Positions 21,997 through 33,840 of a stretch of DNA of 64,000 nucleotides are shown here, piece by piece; the stretch's first letter is position 1; the number at the start of each line of letters is the position of its first letter. The notes under the pieces were generated by a model. That model ran no database searches. It saw only the letters and a list, made by a program, of their open reading frames with translations, and was not told where the DNA came from. This DNA is from Roridomyces roridus (lineage: Eukaryota; Basidiomycota; Agaricomycetes; Agaricales; Mycenaceae), in NCBI GenBank assembly GCA_029378245.1, contig JARKIF010000018.1, positions 62,001 to 126,000 on the forward strand, written 5' to 3'. The translations under genes and the position numbers were made by a program.

Positions 21997-23700
21997 CTAT
22001 TCATCTGCGCGTTTGGAAGCTTTGCGAGGGCGTTCCGAGTGAAATGGACTCGATTCTTCCTCGAACTCACGTTTCTGCGACGGCTTGTGGGGGATGGGCC
22101 GAAGCCAAAGATGCGTGGACATCGACGCATAGTAGGGGTTTGAATCGTCCACTGGGTGATAACCGGTAGGGAGGGTGCAGCTCTGAGACTCGGGTGTGAA
22201 TGCAAGGTTTGAAACACCGTCGCCGCATGAGATGGGAGAGGGGTCGGTGAAGTCGGTTAGATTCGAGTCCCAGTCGAGGCCTGCATTGAAAGTGACGTCC
22301 GGAGGCAGCTGGAGCATGGGCGGCAGCAACATCGAAACTTCGGTGGCCAGAGAAGACTCCTCGGCTTCAGCATTGGCCTTGGGGAGCGGCTCCGATGTGA
22401 ACGAAGATCCTAAGGATGGATTTAGATCATGCACGCCAAATTCAACGCTGGAGAACGTACCCAGGGTCTTCGTGTTCGCTGTACAATTGAAATTCGCGGT
22501 GGATGTGGTTGCCGTTCGGGAGTCCCCGGCGGAACGACGTGCAGTGGACTTTGTCTTGATGTTTTGGCGAGTTTCCGACTTGGGCGCCTTGAGTCGGAGG
22601 ACCGTTTGTTGGACTACCCGTTCGTCAAGTTGGGGCACACTGTAAAATTATATTGGACGCTGAATGATTCAAATGTGGAACGGTGTCTATAGTGCTCACC
22701 GTTCAATGGCTTCGACGAGCATTAATTGCTCGTCATTCTGCTGCCTTGATTCTTCCGGTGAAAGGAGCACAATCTAGTCCTTCCAGTTCTCGATGAGGAA
22801 CTTCACCACTCGTTTATCGAGATCATGAGTCGCTGTGAGTTCTGCAGAATGACGGAATAATGCGGGTCGGAAGATTGCAGCAAGTTCTGTTCAATATACA
22901 GTGAGTCACGGTGAATGTGGAACAACAGTGCAAAAAGAGTGAACCAACCGCTCGCTGAGTCACGAGCAAAGCCAGAGAGCAAATCGAGGACGTAAATGAG
23001 CAGATGTGAATTTTCACGAGGCATAGCTCGAATCAACGCCTTGTATGCTGCAATAATTTCGTCTCGATTGTTGAGAGTGCCGTCTTTATATGTAGTTGTA
23101 AGGAAGATGAGTTACACAGGAGAAAACGGGCTCACCCATCATGTTCCGCATCTGTTCATGGATCAGTATCGTATTGAATGACGAAAGAGCGACTCACAGG
23201 AAGATACATGTTGGAAGGAATAACTGTGTGTCAGCCGAGTCCGAAAAAAAGAAGTATCTGAATCTCACAGGCAACTCGATGAGAAACAGAAGAAAGAGAC
23301 TGGCTATATCGTGTGCCGTATACGACGTGTTTTCCCAGTCCAACGATTTGCCATACTGCAGAGTGTTGTGAATGGTAATTTTGAGAAGAAAAGGATTCAA
23401 CACACTTGCGGAGGTCGATCGAAGTAGTATTCAAGTTTCAAGAGCAGTGTAGTCGTGTACCCCAAGTCGTCGGCATGGAAGGTGGAGGGATCTCCCGGCG
23501 TGCCTGAAATTTTTATTGGAGACGGTGATTCTTGCTCGGAGTGAAAACTTACCCTGCTTCTTGAGGTATAGGCCACTACATCGAAATGAACTGAAATGCG
23601 CACGATGACTGGAGCGGACGCACCATTTGGCCACGACGACCGGGACGAAACCCCATTCATGCAACGCTCCTCACTGTGAAAACATCGGCGCATGAATGTC
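21997..23700 (-). pseudogene. Kinase/RhoGAP copy A: RhoGAP part, truncated and stop-broken
   Basis: Minus-strand exons match the RhoGAP half of the intact fusion at 28966-31996: ALHEWGFVPVVVAK, GLYLKKQG, the block around STFHADDLGYTTTLL, YGKSLDWENTSYTAHDIASL and LIRAMPRENSHLLIYVLDLL, then ELAAIFRPALFRH and VVKFLIENWKD. The segment before ALHEWGF that copy B has is missing, replaced by unrelated DNA to about 24890. An in-frame TAG at 22774-22776 follows ENWKD. The same frame then stays open through an intron (about 22636-22693) into some 230 further residues (SPEESRQQNDEQLMLVEAIE..RKASKRADE, stop 21997) that copy B lacks. It is either a pseudogene or a gene with a late nonsense change. Confidence 0.65.
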
Positions 23701-24985
23701 ATGTCGCCGTACCATGAACAAGCAAAATCAGGGCCTGTGGCCTGAAATGAACAAAATATGTGTCTTGGGTCATTGAGGCATTATTCAGTGATTTCTACTT
23801 ACTGCACCTCCTGGACGAAATCATGGCCTCGTCAGTGAATTTCAGGAACAATCCGCTGAACTAGTGGAGCTGAAATCATGGGAGAAGGCATGAAAATCAA
23901 AGAGAAAGCTATAAATGAACATTGATGGAGCTAGGGTGTTCTTCAATCAACCAATACCCGTCCGGATATCCCTCGACGACCACGTCGTTTCACAGTGGGA
24001 TATTTGCACGGAGACGGACTTGAGAAGGGCGAATATTCGGTGTGTGGAGCGGGTGCTGCGGATGAGGTCAGTGGTGTCATGCCTGTCACGGCGCTCCACT
24101 TCTTCCTCCCAACGCTCATCTCCCTTCCGCCCCCGCCGCATCTTCCCTCTGCTTTCCCCCAGGAGTCCCAATGGACCATACTGTATGAAAATACGGAGCT
24201 CGCGATCATTTCCGGACGCTCACGACACCTGTAGGCTGTAGGACCAAGTCCGACCTCGAAGCCATCTGCAGGCTTGCATTTCTAGCCGGCCGTGGCACTC
24301 GCAACTGGGCGTACGGCTCAAGTTCTTGATATTGCAACTCGCTGAAGAGGCCAGGGTGCATCGGGTGCGTCGTTGACCTCGCTCTATTGTCTCCCTTCTG
24401 ACCCGATACGAACATGGTGGCCAGCAATTGAAACGCCGAGTCGCCGACAGCTCACTCCTCATATCTAGTGCGTACCCCACCCTCTACTGCTCTCACCCAT
24501 GCACCCGCAATCCCTCCCTCTCCATGAGACTTTCCTCTTCCGCTATTCGCAACTTGAGGTATGTTCTTTTGATGTCTGCGGCTCGAGGATGCTAATTAGT
24601 ATGAATCGCAGCCGTGGCAAAGTTTTCGACTCATTTCGTTTCTGGCGGACGAAAGCGGAGGCAAGCGGGGCGGGTGCTGGTAGCACGCTGTTCTGTATCA
24701 CCTACATATCTTTTGAAATTCATGTTCCTTGCATTTGAAAGTCAGTACCACGATAATAGTATTCAGTATCATCCAGCCTGACTCAAATTGGACTCACCTG
24801 TTTGCCAGCCATTTTCATGTCGAGATAACATGAAAAAGGCACATGAAAACGTCGAAAATACACATGAATTGAGTTTGGGCACTTCACTGAAAGGCGGGTG
24901 ATTTTAGGGTTCGTGCCGTTGATATTCATGCGATCCCGCCATGAATTGGGGGGTACTAAGGCACATGATTTTCATGTGTTCCAGG
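23701..24985. other. Unrelated DNA separating the two parts of kinase/RhoGAP copy A
   Basis: This 1.3-kb stretch lies where copy B has kinase exons 6-9 and the inter-domain linker. I see no match to the kinase, the RhoGAP or another gene, and no clear inverted repeats or target duplication that would mark a transposon. A deletion combined with an insertion is the simplest reading. Confidence 0.4.
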
Positions 24986-25855
24986 TTGCACAGTGGCATG
25001 AGTTTCAAAGCTACATTTTGGCCTTGATAGCGGGCGCAGTAGACGTCTGCGAATCCACCACCGAAGCTCGCGTATGTCTCCCGATCGACCATCTTCGTGA
25101 TGAAGAGTGAGGAAGGGAGATTGTCGCACGCTTCGGAAAGCTTTCGGACAATGCATTATGCGACGACCCGTTCGAGCGTGCTCTTGGTCAATTAGAGCTC
25201 CACTATCCAAAGCCTGGAGGAGGTGATCAGAGGGAGTGAGGTACTTACTTGAGAGTCATATGCACGTCTTGAACAACATCGAGGAATCTCTGGGCCGAAT
25301 CCCCTTCTAAAGCACACGACCTCCTGCAGAGATGTGGAGATGAAAATCGACACAATGCGGGCCACTATAATCTCTTCGTCTGCACGGAGACAGCCTCTCA
25401 AATGAGGATCGGCGGCCAACCCGAGTTGAGAGGAAAACTGGTAAGTTAGAGCAGTATGCACCCAGGATGGTGTATCTGTACTTACGTCCAACAACGTCCT
25501 CTTGTTCTCCAGGCTGTGAGTGAGTGCTTGGACTATGTTGTCTGAGGCCATCGAAACTGAATATCGTTCCAAAAGAAGTTGGATATCAGTGACATCCTTG
25601 CGGTCCATGGTGGATCTGTAAGTAAGAAACAGCAATTGTGAGATTTGTCCAGTCGAGATTATTCATGAACGCACCTTCTAGACGCATCCTGAAGGACGGC
25701 TATCATGCTCTTCGTGTAAAACTATCACGATCGGCCCAGATGCAACTAGAGGAATTGCATACCTGGTACAGGAGAATCTTTGTAGGGGCAGCCGTCCGAC
25801 TGGGAGCTGCTGGTGGCCGAGGAACGGCACAAGGTGAAGTCTGTTGCCGAATCAT
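24985..25855 (-). pseudogene. TKL kinase copy A: N-terminal part only
   Basis: The start (ATG 25855, MIRQQTSPCAVPRP, ending KILLYQ) and second exon (SMIAVLQDAS) match copies B-D. So does the helical exon at about 25495-25610 (ERYSVSMASDNIVQALTHSL). Downstream exons shift frame: VSIFISTSLQEVV and FGPEIPRCC replace the VVLALEGDSAQGFLD block of other copies. The glycine loop still reads FGGGFADVYCARYQGQNVAL, with D-to-A and R-to-C changes, and the match stops about 24985. The catalytic loop, DFG and the rest of the kinase are absent, so no kinase can be made. Confidence 0.75.
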
Positions 25856-26699
25856 AAAGCTAAGCCTCAGAAGCACCTCGACCTGGACCTGGGTGGATAT
25901 AACGTCCAGCGCCCGCAGACCGCGGTGGTGGGAACTGAGAATAGGTCACCGGTGAAAACGGGCCGGAAAACTAGCTGCTGCGTTAACGTGAAGATATTTT
26001 CGGTTCCGGTTGGGGATTGACTGCAACAGTGGCTGGGAAAGGATCAAGAGGCGTCGTAATCCGTTAGCTTCCAGGAAATATGCGCCAGTCAGACTGAGCC
26101 GTTCTCTTGCTCGTTTGCGCCGAACATTTGCTTCCCGTACCTTCAAAATAAATCTGCTGGAATCGTCGTGCAAAACTCTTGCCTGATTGAAGAGATTCAC
26201 GTCTGGAAGTCGCGGGTATCGAAGGGAGATGCTGACCCAGGGACGCTGTGCGATGATACAAAGAGTTGCGACTTGGCTGCGACAGAGCAGTTTTGACAGC
26301 TGAGCAAACAAGACAAACAATACTCGTCCACAGTCCGAATTTGGAAGGTGATCCAAACGTGGACAGATATTACATGCCACACGACGTCATTCATTTCAAC
26401 CGGAGCTTCCTGAGTCTTGCCGGACTGCTCTTTTTCATCCCGAAAGATCCCAAGGGCTCTGAAATCGCAAATTGAACAAAGGTCTTGGACAGCCTCGACG
26501 CTCCGCAAGCTCTGTGGACGGTATTGAACGCAAATGACTTGGGAACGGGTGTCGGCGCCGCCTGCCACTGGTGCTCATATCCCGATTCCCGAGTTAGTTC
26601 GTAGCTATGGAGAGGATGGGCATCCGTAGCATACGTGTAGACGTCACATGTGTGTAGTTACGGGCCCCTGCTGTTCCGATGCGGGACCGCGCAGGTTAA

Positions 26700-26785
26700 T
26701 CCTTCCTTCCTTCCTTCCTTCCGTCCTTCCGTCTTCCGTCCGTCCTTCCTTCCTTCCGATTCCCGATTGATCGGGAATCGGGATA
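26700..26785. repeat. CCTT/CCGT microsatellite next to a short palindrome
   Basis: A pyrimidine tract of CCTT and CCGT units runs from about 26700 to 26757 on the plus strand. It is followed directly by the palindrome TTCCCGATTGATCGGGAA. It lies about 120 bp upstream of the NmrA-like gene 1 start and may be part of its promoter region. Confidence 0.8.
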
Positions 26786-26906
26786 TCTCTCAGCCAGATT
26801 ACAAATACAGTCCACGCATCGGGATATCTGCAAGTTGAAAGACATCGAACCGGAGTATTTAAATATTGGCCAGCGCAGTCGATGTACACAACATACCTCT
26901 CTCGAA

Positions 26907-28051
26907 ATGACGATTACCGATGCAACATCTGCTCCACTCGTGGCCGTGGTGGGCGCTACAGGTATACAGGGCGGTAGCGTCGTCAAAGCACTCGAAGAAT
27001 CCGACAAGGCGTATCGCATCCGCGCGTTTACCAGGGATGGTTCGAAACCCACCGCCCAGGCGCTTGCGAGCCGCGGCGTCGAGGTCGTGAACGTCTCGTT
27101 GGTGCTCGAAAACAAGGACAAGGTGTTTGAAGCGTTCCAAGGCGCGAAGATGGCTTTCGTACGTAGCGAAATATTTGCCAAGTTGGTGCTTACTAACTTG
27201 ACTCTCCAGCTCGTTACCAATTTTTGGGAGCACGCAGATCCGGGCAGAGTGAGTGGTTCCTTGGTTGTATCTGGATTATACTCAGTACCAACAGGAAACC
27301 GCAGAAGCAAAGCAGCTCATCGACGCCGCCATCGCAGGCGGCGCCGAGCGCATCGTCTGGTCCGGCCTGCCCTCCTACGATAAGCTTAGTGGCGGAAAAT
27401 ACCCTCACGTGTACCACTTTGACAGCAAAGCTGCCGCGTCCGATTACGCGCGCCAGATAGGCGCGCCGGTCGTCGACATCCAGGCGGCTGGTTATGGGCT
27501 CAACAACCCAATGCTGCGCCCCGCAAAGCTCGCGGACGGGTCGCTTGCGCTGCAGTGGTGCGTAGCCCCGACGGCGTTGTTCCCCGTCATCGACGCGGCC
27601 AACGACTACGGGTTGTATGTGCGCCAGGTGTTCGAGCTCCCGGTCTTCCCCAGCGGATCCGAGGTCCGCACCGCAGGAGAGCTCATTACCGTCGAGGATC
27701 TTGCACGCCAGATTGGCGAAAGTGCGTCGGGTGTCCGTGCTTGGATTCAGGACTAAAACCTTTACAGTCACTGGAAAGCAAGTCGCCTTCAAGCAGATAA
27801 CCGGCGAAGAGTTCGGTGGGAGGATTCAAGCTCTCGGTGTGCCGTCCCACCTCGCAGAGGACCTGAAGGAATGCTTCCTCAGCGTCGCCGAATATGGATG
27901 TAAGTCGCTCCGATTTCAGGCTCCGATTATACACTGACGGCAATAAGATTACGGTGCCAAGGAGATTTCGAGTCACGAAGGTCTTGCTAGAAAGCCAAGG
28001 ACGTGGAAGGAGATTGTCGAGACTTCGGATTGGAGCTGGATGGATGAGTAG
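26907..28051 (+). CDS. NmrA-like NAD(P)-binding protein, copy 1
   Basis: Exons 26907-27158, 27210-27248, 27295-27721, 27768-27899 and 27948-28051 join in phase into 317 residues. The Rossmann start VAVVGATGIQGGSVVKAL has the GxxGxxG-type dinucleotide loop of the atypical SDR (NmrA) family. AFTRDGSKP follows as the segment that usually reads the NADP phosphate. The usual SDR catalytic YxxxK is not obvious, in keeping with NmrA proteins, which often act as redox sensors or non-catalytic reductase relatives. A TATTTAAATA box lies near 26855. It is divergent from kinase copy A, as copy 2 is from kinase B. About 85% of residues match copy 2. Confidence 0.88.
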
Positions 28052-28189
28052 ATGGCGACTAATCGTCCAGTGTCCGAGGTGATACATAGAAATTCCACAA
28101 TAAACGAATGCGCTCTGTTTTTTCTCTGAAAATGAACAGTCTGAAATCGCACATTGATCAAAGCGAGGCCAGAAGAAGTCTCTCACCAT

Positions 28190-28480
28190 CCTCATCCTCG
28201 ATGCATTCTAGGCTCCGATAACTCGAGTTGGTTGCTGGGCTTGAGGCTTGAGGCTTGAGCTGAATGTCAGAGATGACGGCCGCGTGTAAGCCGTGCCACA
28301 GTCGACAGCTGTGCTTGTTTCGAATTTTTGAAGGAGGCATACTGATTTTGGGGGCGGTATGTAGCACTCGGAGGCATTCCGGCGGTCAAGATAAAGACGG
28401 AGAAAGAGAAAACCGAATCAATCAGCTCCCGGGGTTGTGATCCGCTACACCGCCACACAGTGGCACACATTCCCGGCGCG
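28190..28480. repeat. Orphan copy of the kinase/NmrA divergent promoter
   Basis: This block shares ordered words with the promoters between kinase B and NmrA 2 (about 32020-32290) and upstream of kinase C (about 42330-42560). Shared words are TTGCTGG.CTTGA, AAGCCGT..CA..AGC, a C/T-rich linker and GTTGTGATCCGCTAC. Here it lies downstream of NmrA 1 and next to the 3' end of kinase-RhoGAP B, so it serves neither start. It looks like the remnant of a further module copy lost by unequal exchange. Confidence 0.5.
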
Positions 28481-28965
28481 ATCATGTGACGACTTCTGAT
28501 CTTCAGCGATCATTCGCGCCATATGCACCGGTCGCCGTCTTCTACTTTCTATGTCATGAATCTTCTTTCAAGTACCTACCATCGACAAAATCCAACATTG
28601 AATTTGTAGTGATAATAACACCACGGAGAATGAGTACTCAGTACAGGGTCAGCGTCTGTAAGTACATCAGAGCTGAGAGACTAGACCCTTCTCGGAACAG
28701 CTCAACTACTTGCGCTTAGAAGGACGACTTCCTGTACGTGCGTACTGTGGACTTGAATAAGTATTGACTGTTGGCGCAAGTGGTGGCGAGGTTCGCTCTT
28801 CCAACATTGACTTGTTTTTTTCTTGCCAGTAGATTCGCGAGATTAGGGAAGAGATAACTCGGCAGCACGTTTATTACAGTAGTATTCGACCTATACACTT
28901 CCTGTAAGTCCGTGCCTAAGATTTTACAGCTTCATTGCATCTGGGCGTTAGAAGGGACACCCGCT

Positions 28966-31900
28966 TCAGTCGTCCTCTGAAGGTTGTACATAAGTCCCAG
29001 ACGTGGGAAGCATAAACCGATCCTGTTTCTCGATGAGGAACTGTACAACTAGTTCATCGAGCTCATGCTGTGGTGTAACACTCGAGGGATGTCGAAATAG
29101 TGCATGTCGAAAAATCTTTGCAAGTTCTGTTCAACATCATGACCCATCAACTTCGTGAAGGCGGTAAGTAGTGCAAAACGAACTGACCATCGGTTTTCAT
29201 CATATTCTTGGCCGACTTGCGGGCAAACAGGGCCAGTAGATGGAGGACGTAAAGGAGCAGATGCAAGTTTTCGGTCGGCATGGCGTGAATCAGCGACTTG
29301 TATTCTGTAATAGTCTCGTCTCGGTTGTGGAAAGTGTTGATCATGACCTCTCGCATCTGCTCATAGATCAGTTGTATCCGATAGATCAAGAACGACGCAC
29401 AGGAATATACATGCTGAAAGGTATCGCAGGCTCCTGCCGAGTATATGAGCGGGCTACCAGCGAAATTACTATTGGTGTTTCCCCACAGGTAAATCGTTGA
29501 GAAATGCAAGAAAAACATTGGCGACGTTGTATGCCGTGAATCTCGTTTCTTCCCATTTGAATGATTTGCCGTACTGTAGAATACTTGGAACGGTATGCAA
29601 CCAAAGAATTGATTCACCATACCTGTGGAGGTTGATCAAACAAAGATTTTAGCCGCTCAATACGAATATTATATGAGTGATTGCGATGGAAAATCCCGGG
29701 TGTTTCCGTGGCTGCAACTCATTGTACACAGCGATTCTCATCGTCGGCAGTAAAACCTACCGCGTTCTTTGAGGAATAGCCCACTAGATAGAATTAAGGG
29801 CAGGCTCTGTGGCGCTGAAGTAGAGACACACCACTTTGCGATGACAATCGGGACAAAACCCCATTCACGTAGCTCTCCATTCTCGCCGGTAGTCGATACT
29901 CGTTTTGACGCATATTTCAAGCTCTCCTTCAAGCGAACTCCAAACACGGTCTGAAACACCTTCGGCGGTGGTGGCTCGGAATGGTCGTGTGCAGCAGTTC
30001 TAGAACTCGAAGGTGAAGGCGGTGAAGGCGCGGAAGCAGATTTAGCTTTGGTGTCCAGAGGCGGGGTCGCAGCGGCCGGTGAGTAATTGAATAAAGCCCC
30101 GAGTGCCGCGCTGAACGTGCGCCGCGTGGAAATTCCAGGAGCTGTGTAGTCTGCTGGATAAAGGAAACATTGAACAAAGTCAGACCAGTGACATACTTTG
30201 CGGGACTGGTACAGGATCAAAATTAACCTCAAGTTCGGTTGATTTTTCTCGTTCTGGGACAGAAGTCGGTTGCGGATTTGGCCAAACAGGGTTCTGGAGC
30301 ACGATGTCAATCGCGGGCCTACTGGCACGGTCTTCCGCCCAGTATGTTGTAATCGCAATCCAGAGGTCGTCCGAGATCATTATTTCCACATTCGGCCGCT
30401 TTGCACGCTCGCCAGCTATGATTTTGAACAACGCAGCAGTTTCTGATAATTCAGAAAACGGAGGCCGACCGGTAAATAGCTAGAACATCTTCAAAACCTC
30501 AGGAACATCCAAAGAAAGTACCGACCTCAAAACAGACACAACCAAACGCATAAACGTCAGTTGCTGGTGTCCTAACAAACTTGAGGCCAAAACGATCGGG
30601 ATCAATGAGCTCTGGGGCCATCCAGTACATGCTTCCAGCTCGATTGGAAGTATGCGTTTTGGATGTGGTGTCGGTGAAAGAACTGAGTCCGAAATCGGCC
30701 AAGCTCGCAACCCAGTCCTCTTTGATGAGGATGTTTGCCTAGAATCGTTGTCCAACCAGGCAATGATACGGAAGGGTGTAACGTACCCCGCGCAAATCCC
30801 CATGAACAATATTGCGAGAATGAAGGTACTGGATGCCTTGAGCAATTTCGAAGAGCTACGGAACTTTGAGGAGCGACTTGGGCCGATAGAAAGGGACATA
30901 CCAGTTTATTGACATTTCCGCGGCCGTGAACATCGAGATACTTCAAAACCGTCCCGTTCTCCATCCACGGCGACACCATGCATAGCGAGTTCGGAAAAGT
31001 CTCTCTATCAATGCCAATGAACGGCAGAATATTCGGATGGTCCAAATCCTTCCAGACGAGAGCTTCTCGACATAATCGCTGCCAGATTTTCAAAAGCTAC
31101 GCAAACACAGTCAGAATGAACCCACCAGACGGATATCGCGTAACTGAGAACCGCGCAGAAAATGGCGCATGTGTTTCAATGCCACGTTTTGGCCTCGATA
31201 CCGTGCGCGATAAACGTCGCCGAATCCACCACCGAAACTCGGGTGTGTCTCCCGCGCGACCACCTTCGTAATGAAGAGGGATGAAGGGAGCTTGTCGCAC
31301 GCTTCGGAAAGCTTTCGGATTATCCGACGACCCGTTCGAGCGTGCTCTTGGTCAATTAAAGCTCCTCTATCCAGAGCCTGGGGGAAATGATGAGAGGGGA
31401 GTGAAGTAATTGAGAGTCATATGTACTTCTTGGACAACATCGAGGAATCCCTGAGCCGAATCACCCTCTAAAGCGAGCACGACCTCCTGCATGTCTGTGG
31501 AGTCGAAAATCGACACAATACGGGCCACTGTTTCCTCTTCGTCATCACGCAAGCAGTCTCTCAAACTAGCATGGGCAGCCAAGCCGAGTTGAGAAGAGAG
31601 CTGCGAAGTGTGAGTCCTATGTGTTGAGAGGTGCATTCTATCTGTACTCACATCCAGTAGTGTCCTCTTATTCTCCAGACTGTGAGTGAGAACTTGAACT
31701 ATACTGTCCGACGCCATCGAAGCCGAATATCCTTTCAAAAGCTTTTGAATCCGGTCGGTGTCGGGGGTGGAGCTATGAGTAGGAAACAATTGGCTGCGAA
31801 GCCAGCATCGTCAAGATGAACGCACCTTGCACCTTTACATGCATCTTCAAGGAAGGATATCAAGCTCTTCGCGTGAAACCATCAGTATCGTCGCATACGC

Positions 31901-31996
31901 AGAGGAAATGCATACCTGGTACAGCAAGATCCTGGTGGCCCGGGTGCCAGATTTCCTCGCAGGACGGGCAGTAGGTGAAGTCTGCTGACGATTCAT
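28966..31996 (-). CDS. TKL kinase-RhoGAP fusion, copy B, intact
   Basis: Sixteen exons close in phase: 31996-31916, 31866-31826, 31772-31652, 31600-31427, 31377-31126, 31078-30902, 30855-30787, 30738-30526, 30479-30197, 30153-29832, 29783-29761, 29711-29623, 29573-29487, 29433-29401, 29356-29188 and 29126-28966, giving 764 residues. Residues 1-145 are helical (SLISFLEDACKGA, ALEGDSAQGFLDVVQE). The kinase has the Gly loop FGGGFGDVYRA, ALK lysine, CREALVW glutamate, HGDLRGANIL, ADFGLSS and WMAPEL, all active-type. After a Pro/Ser linker comes a RhoGAP domain: VFGVRLKESLKYA, GFVPIVIAKCGLFLKER, EPAIPFSMYIP and ENLHLLLYVLHLLALFARKS. The usual arginine finger reads GIFHR (His at the expected Arg) and the NLA motif reads ELAKIF, so GAP activity is doubtful. 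Confidence 0.85.
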
Positions 31997-32692
31997 ACGA
32001 CTACGCCTGCCGACACGCCGCGAGTTGGTTGCTGGACTTGACCTGGATGTCGGAGACGACGAGCGCCGCGTTTAAGCCGTGACAACAGCTGTCGACTTGT
32101 TGAATGATTATGTGCGAGACATATTTTCAGACGGTAGCGCTCGGAGGCATTCCTGCCACCTGGGTCCACGTGGAGAGAGACTGGAAGAATTGACCCCACA
32201 TTATCTTTTAAAGTGCATATGAAATGGAATGTTTTGAGAGGCCCTGAGAAAGGAAAGGAAGGCCGCGTCGGAGTTGTGATCCGCTGCATCGCCACACTCC
32301 GTTGTCCGCTACCGCTCTGTTGCTCCTTTGCAGAACATTCTTCTTTCCAGATTGCGCCGAGCTTCTGTCAACGGCAATCCTTCATGAAGCAACCCGCGTA
32401 CTCCGATAACTTGTTTGCCAAAAAATAGTCACAATCGGAGGCTCCACCTCCAATCCACCTCTCACAATAGGGCCGCGGCGCCCTGGCCCGACCAAGCTCA
32501 TATTCCGACTCAGCGGGGTATTTCTCAGCTAACGGAACGCAAATAACAGGCATTCAATAGGCATTCGTCCAGGAGACAGTGTGGCAGCGCCGACAAACCG
32601 GGATATCTGCCAGCTGACGGATGGCGAAACTGTGGGTATTTTAAGTATGGACCACCCTTGGTACATACAATACCCCTCGTCTTCCTTACAAT
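31997..32692. promoter_or_regulatory. Divergent promoter of kinase B and NmrA-like gene 2
   Basis: This is the only 5' region of both genes. It contains blocks also found upstream of kinase C (42140-42700) and kinase D (48455-48700): GTTGTGATCCGCT, CTTTCCAGATTGC and a CAACGGCA..CCTTCATGAA block near 32370. Conservation across copies in non-coding DNA suggests shared control elements for the pair. A TATTTTAAGTAT word at about 32637 could be the TATA region for the plus gene. Confidence 0.5.
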
Positions 32693-33840
32693 ATGACCAT
32701 CACCGACGCAACATCTGCTCCACTCGTGGCCGTGGTGGGCGCTACAGGTATCCAGGGCGGTAGCGTCGTCAAAGCACTCGAAGAATCCGACAGGACGTAT
32801 CGCATCCGCGCGTTTACCAGGGATGCATCCAAGCCCGCCGCGCAAGCGCTTGCGAGTCAGGGCGTCGAAGTAGTGAGCGTCTCGTTGGTGGTCGGAAACA
32901 AGGACGAAGTGTATAAAGCGTTCCAAGGCGCCAATATGGTTTTCGTAAGTCGCGAAATCAAGTTCAATTCGAGCTTGCCAACTGGACTCTGTAGCTCGTT
33001 ACCAATTTTTGGGAGCATATGGATGCGGAGAGAGTGAGCTTTTTTTTGTGCTTATCTGCATATAACTCAGCCCGCGAACAGGAAATCGCAGAAGCAAAGC
33101 AGCTTATCGATGCCGCCAAAGCAAGCGGCGCTGAGCGCATCGTTTGGTCCGGGCTCCCATCCTACAACAAGCTCAGCGGCGGCAAATTGCCTCACGTTTA
33201 CCATTTTGACGACAAAGCCATCGCGACGGAATACGCGCGCCAGATAGGTGCGCCGTTCGTGGTCGTCCAGGCGGGCTTTTATGGGATGAACAACCCGATG
33301 CTGCGCCCAAAGCTTGTGGACGGGGTGGTTGCGTTGGAGTGGCCTTTCCCCCCGAGGGCGTTGTTGCCCATCATCGACGCGGCCAACGACTATGGGTTGT
33401 ATGTCCGCCAGGTGTTCGAACTCCCGGTCTTCCCCAGCGGGACCGTGGTCCGCACAGCAGGAGAACTCATTAGCGTTGAGGACATGGCACGTCAGCTCGG
33501 TGAAGGCGAGTCGCGTCTCCATGCTCAGATGATTTTGGCCTAACCACGCTTGCAGTGACGGGCAAGAAAGTCATCTTCAAGCAGATTACCAGCGAAGATT
33601 TTAGTCGCAGAGTCCAGGCTCTCGGGCTGCCGCCGTATATCGCAGAGGACGCGACGGAGTGCTGTTTGGGCATCGCCGAATTTGGATGTAAGCCGCTCCG
33701 ATTTCAACTCTGTATCCCAGACTGACGAGGTATTAGATTACGGTACCAAGGAGATTTCGAGCCACGAGGGTCTTGCAAGGAAGCCACGGACGTGGAAGGA
33801 CATTGCCGACGCTTCTTGGACTCAGTGGATGGACCAGTAG
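32693..33840 (+). CDS. NmrA-like NAD(P)-binding protein, copy 2
   Basis: Exons 32693-32944, 32995-33033, 33082-33505, 33556-33687 and 33737-33840 join in phase into 316 residues. The sequence parallels copy 1 exon by exon. The Rossmann loop VAVVGATGIQGGSVVKAL is identical, then LVTNFWEHMDAER, EIAEAKQLIDAAKASGAERI and YGLYVRQVFELPVFPSGT. The third intron begins GCGAGT, where the other copies have GTGCGT or GTGAGT, so it must use a GC-AG splice pair. Reading straight through meets a stop at 33541, so splicing matters. The role is likely a redox-responsive NmrA-type regulator or reductase. Confidence 0.86.

Noticed and set aside
24206..24480. Possible small gene in the 1.3-kb gap of kinase copy A
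   Set aside because: Several overlapping short frames, none with a domain, codon bias or splice support.
26700..26785. CRISPR-like or tandem-array function for the CCTT tract
   Set aside because: It is a simple eukaryotic microsatellite with no spacer-repeat structure.
31097..31125. A 29-nt intron in kinase B
   Set aside because: Comparison with copies C and D shows a better acceptor 18 nt downstream (CTGGCAG), giving a normal 47-nt intron and the same frame.
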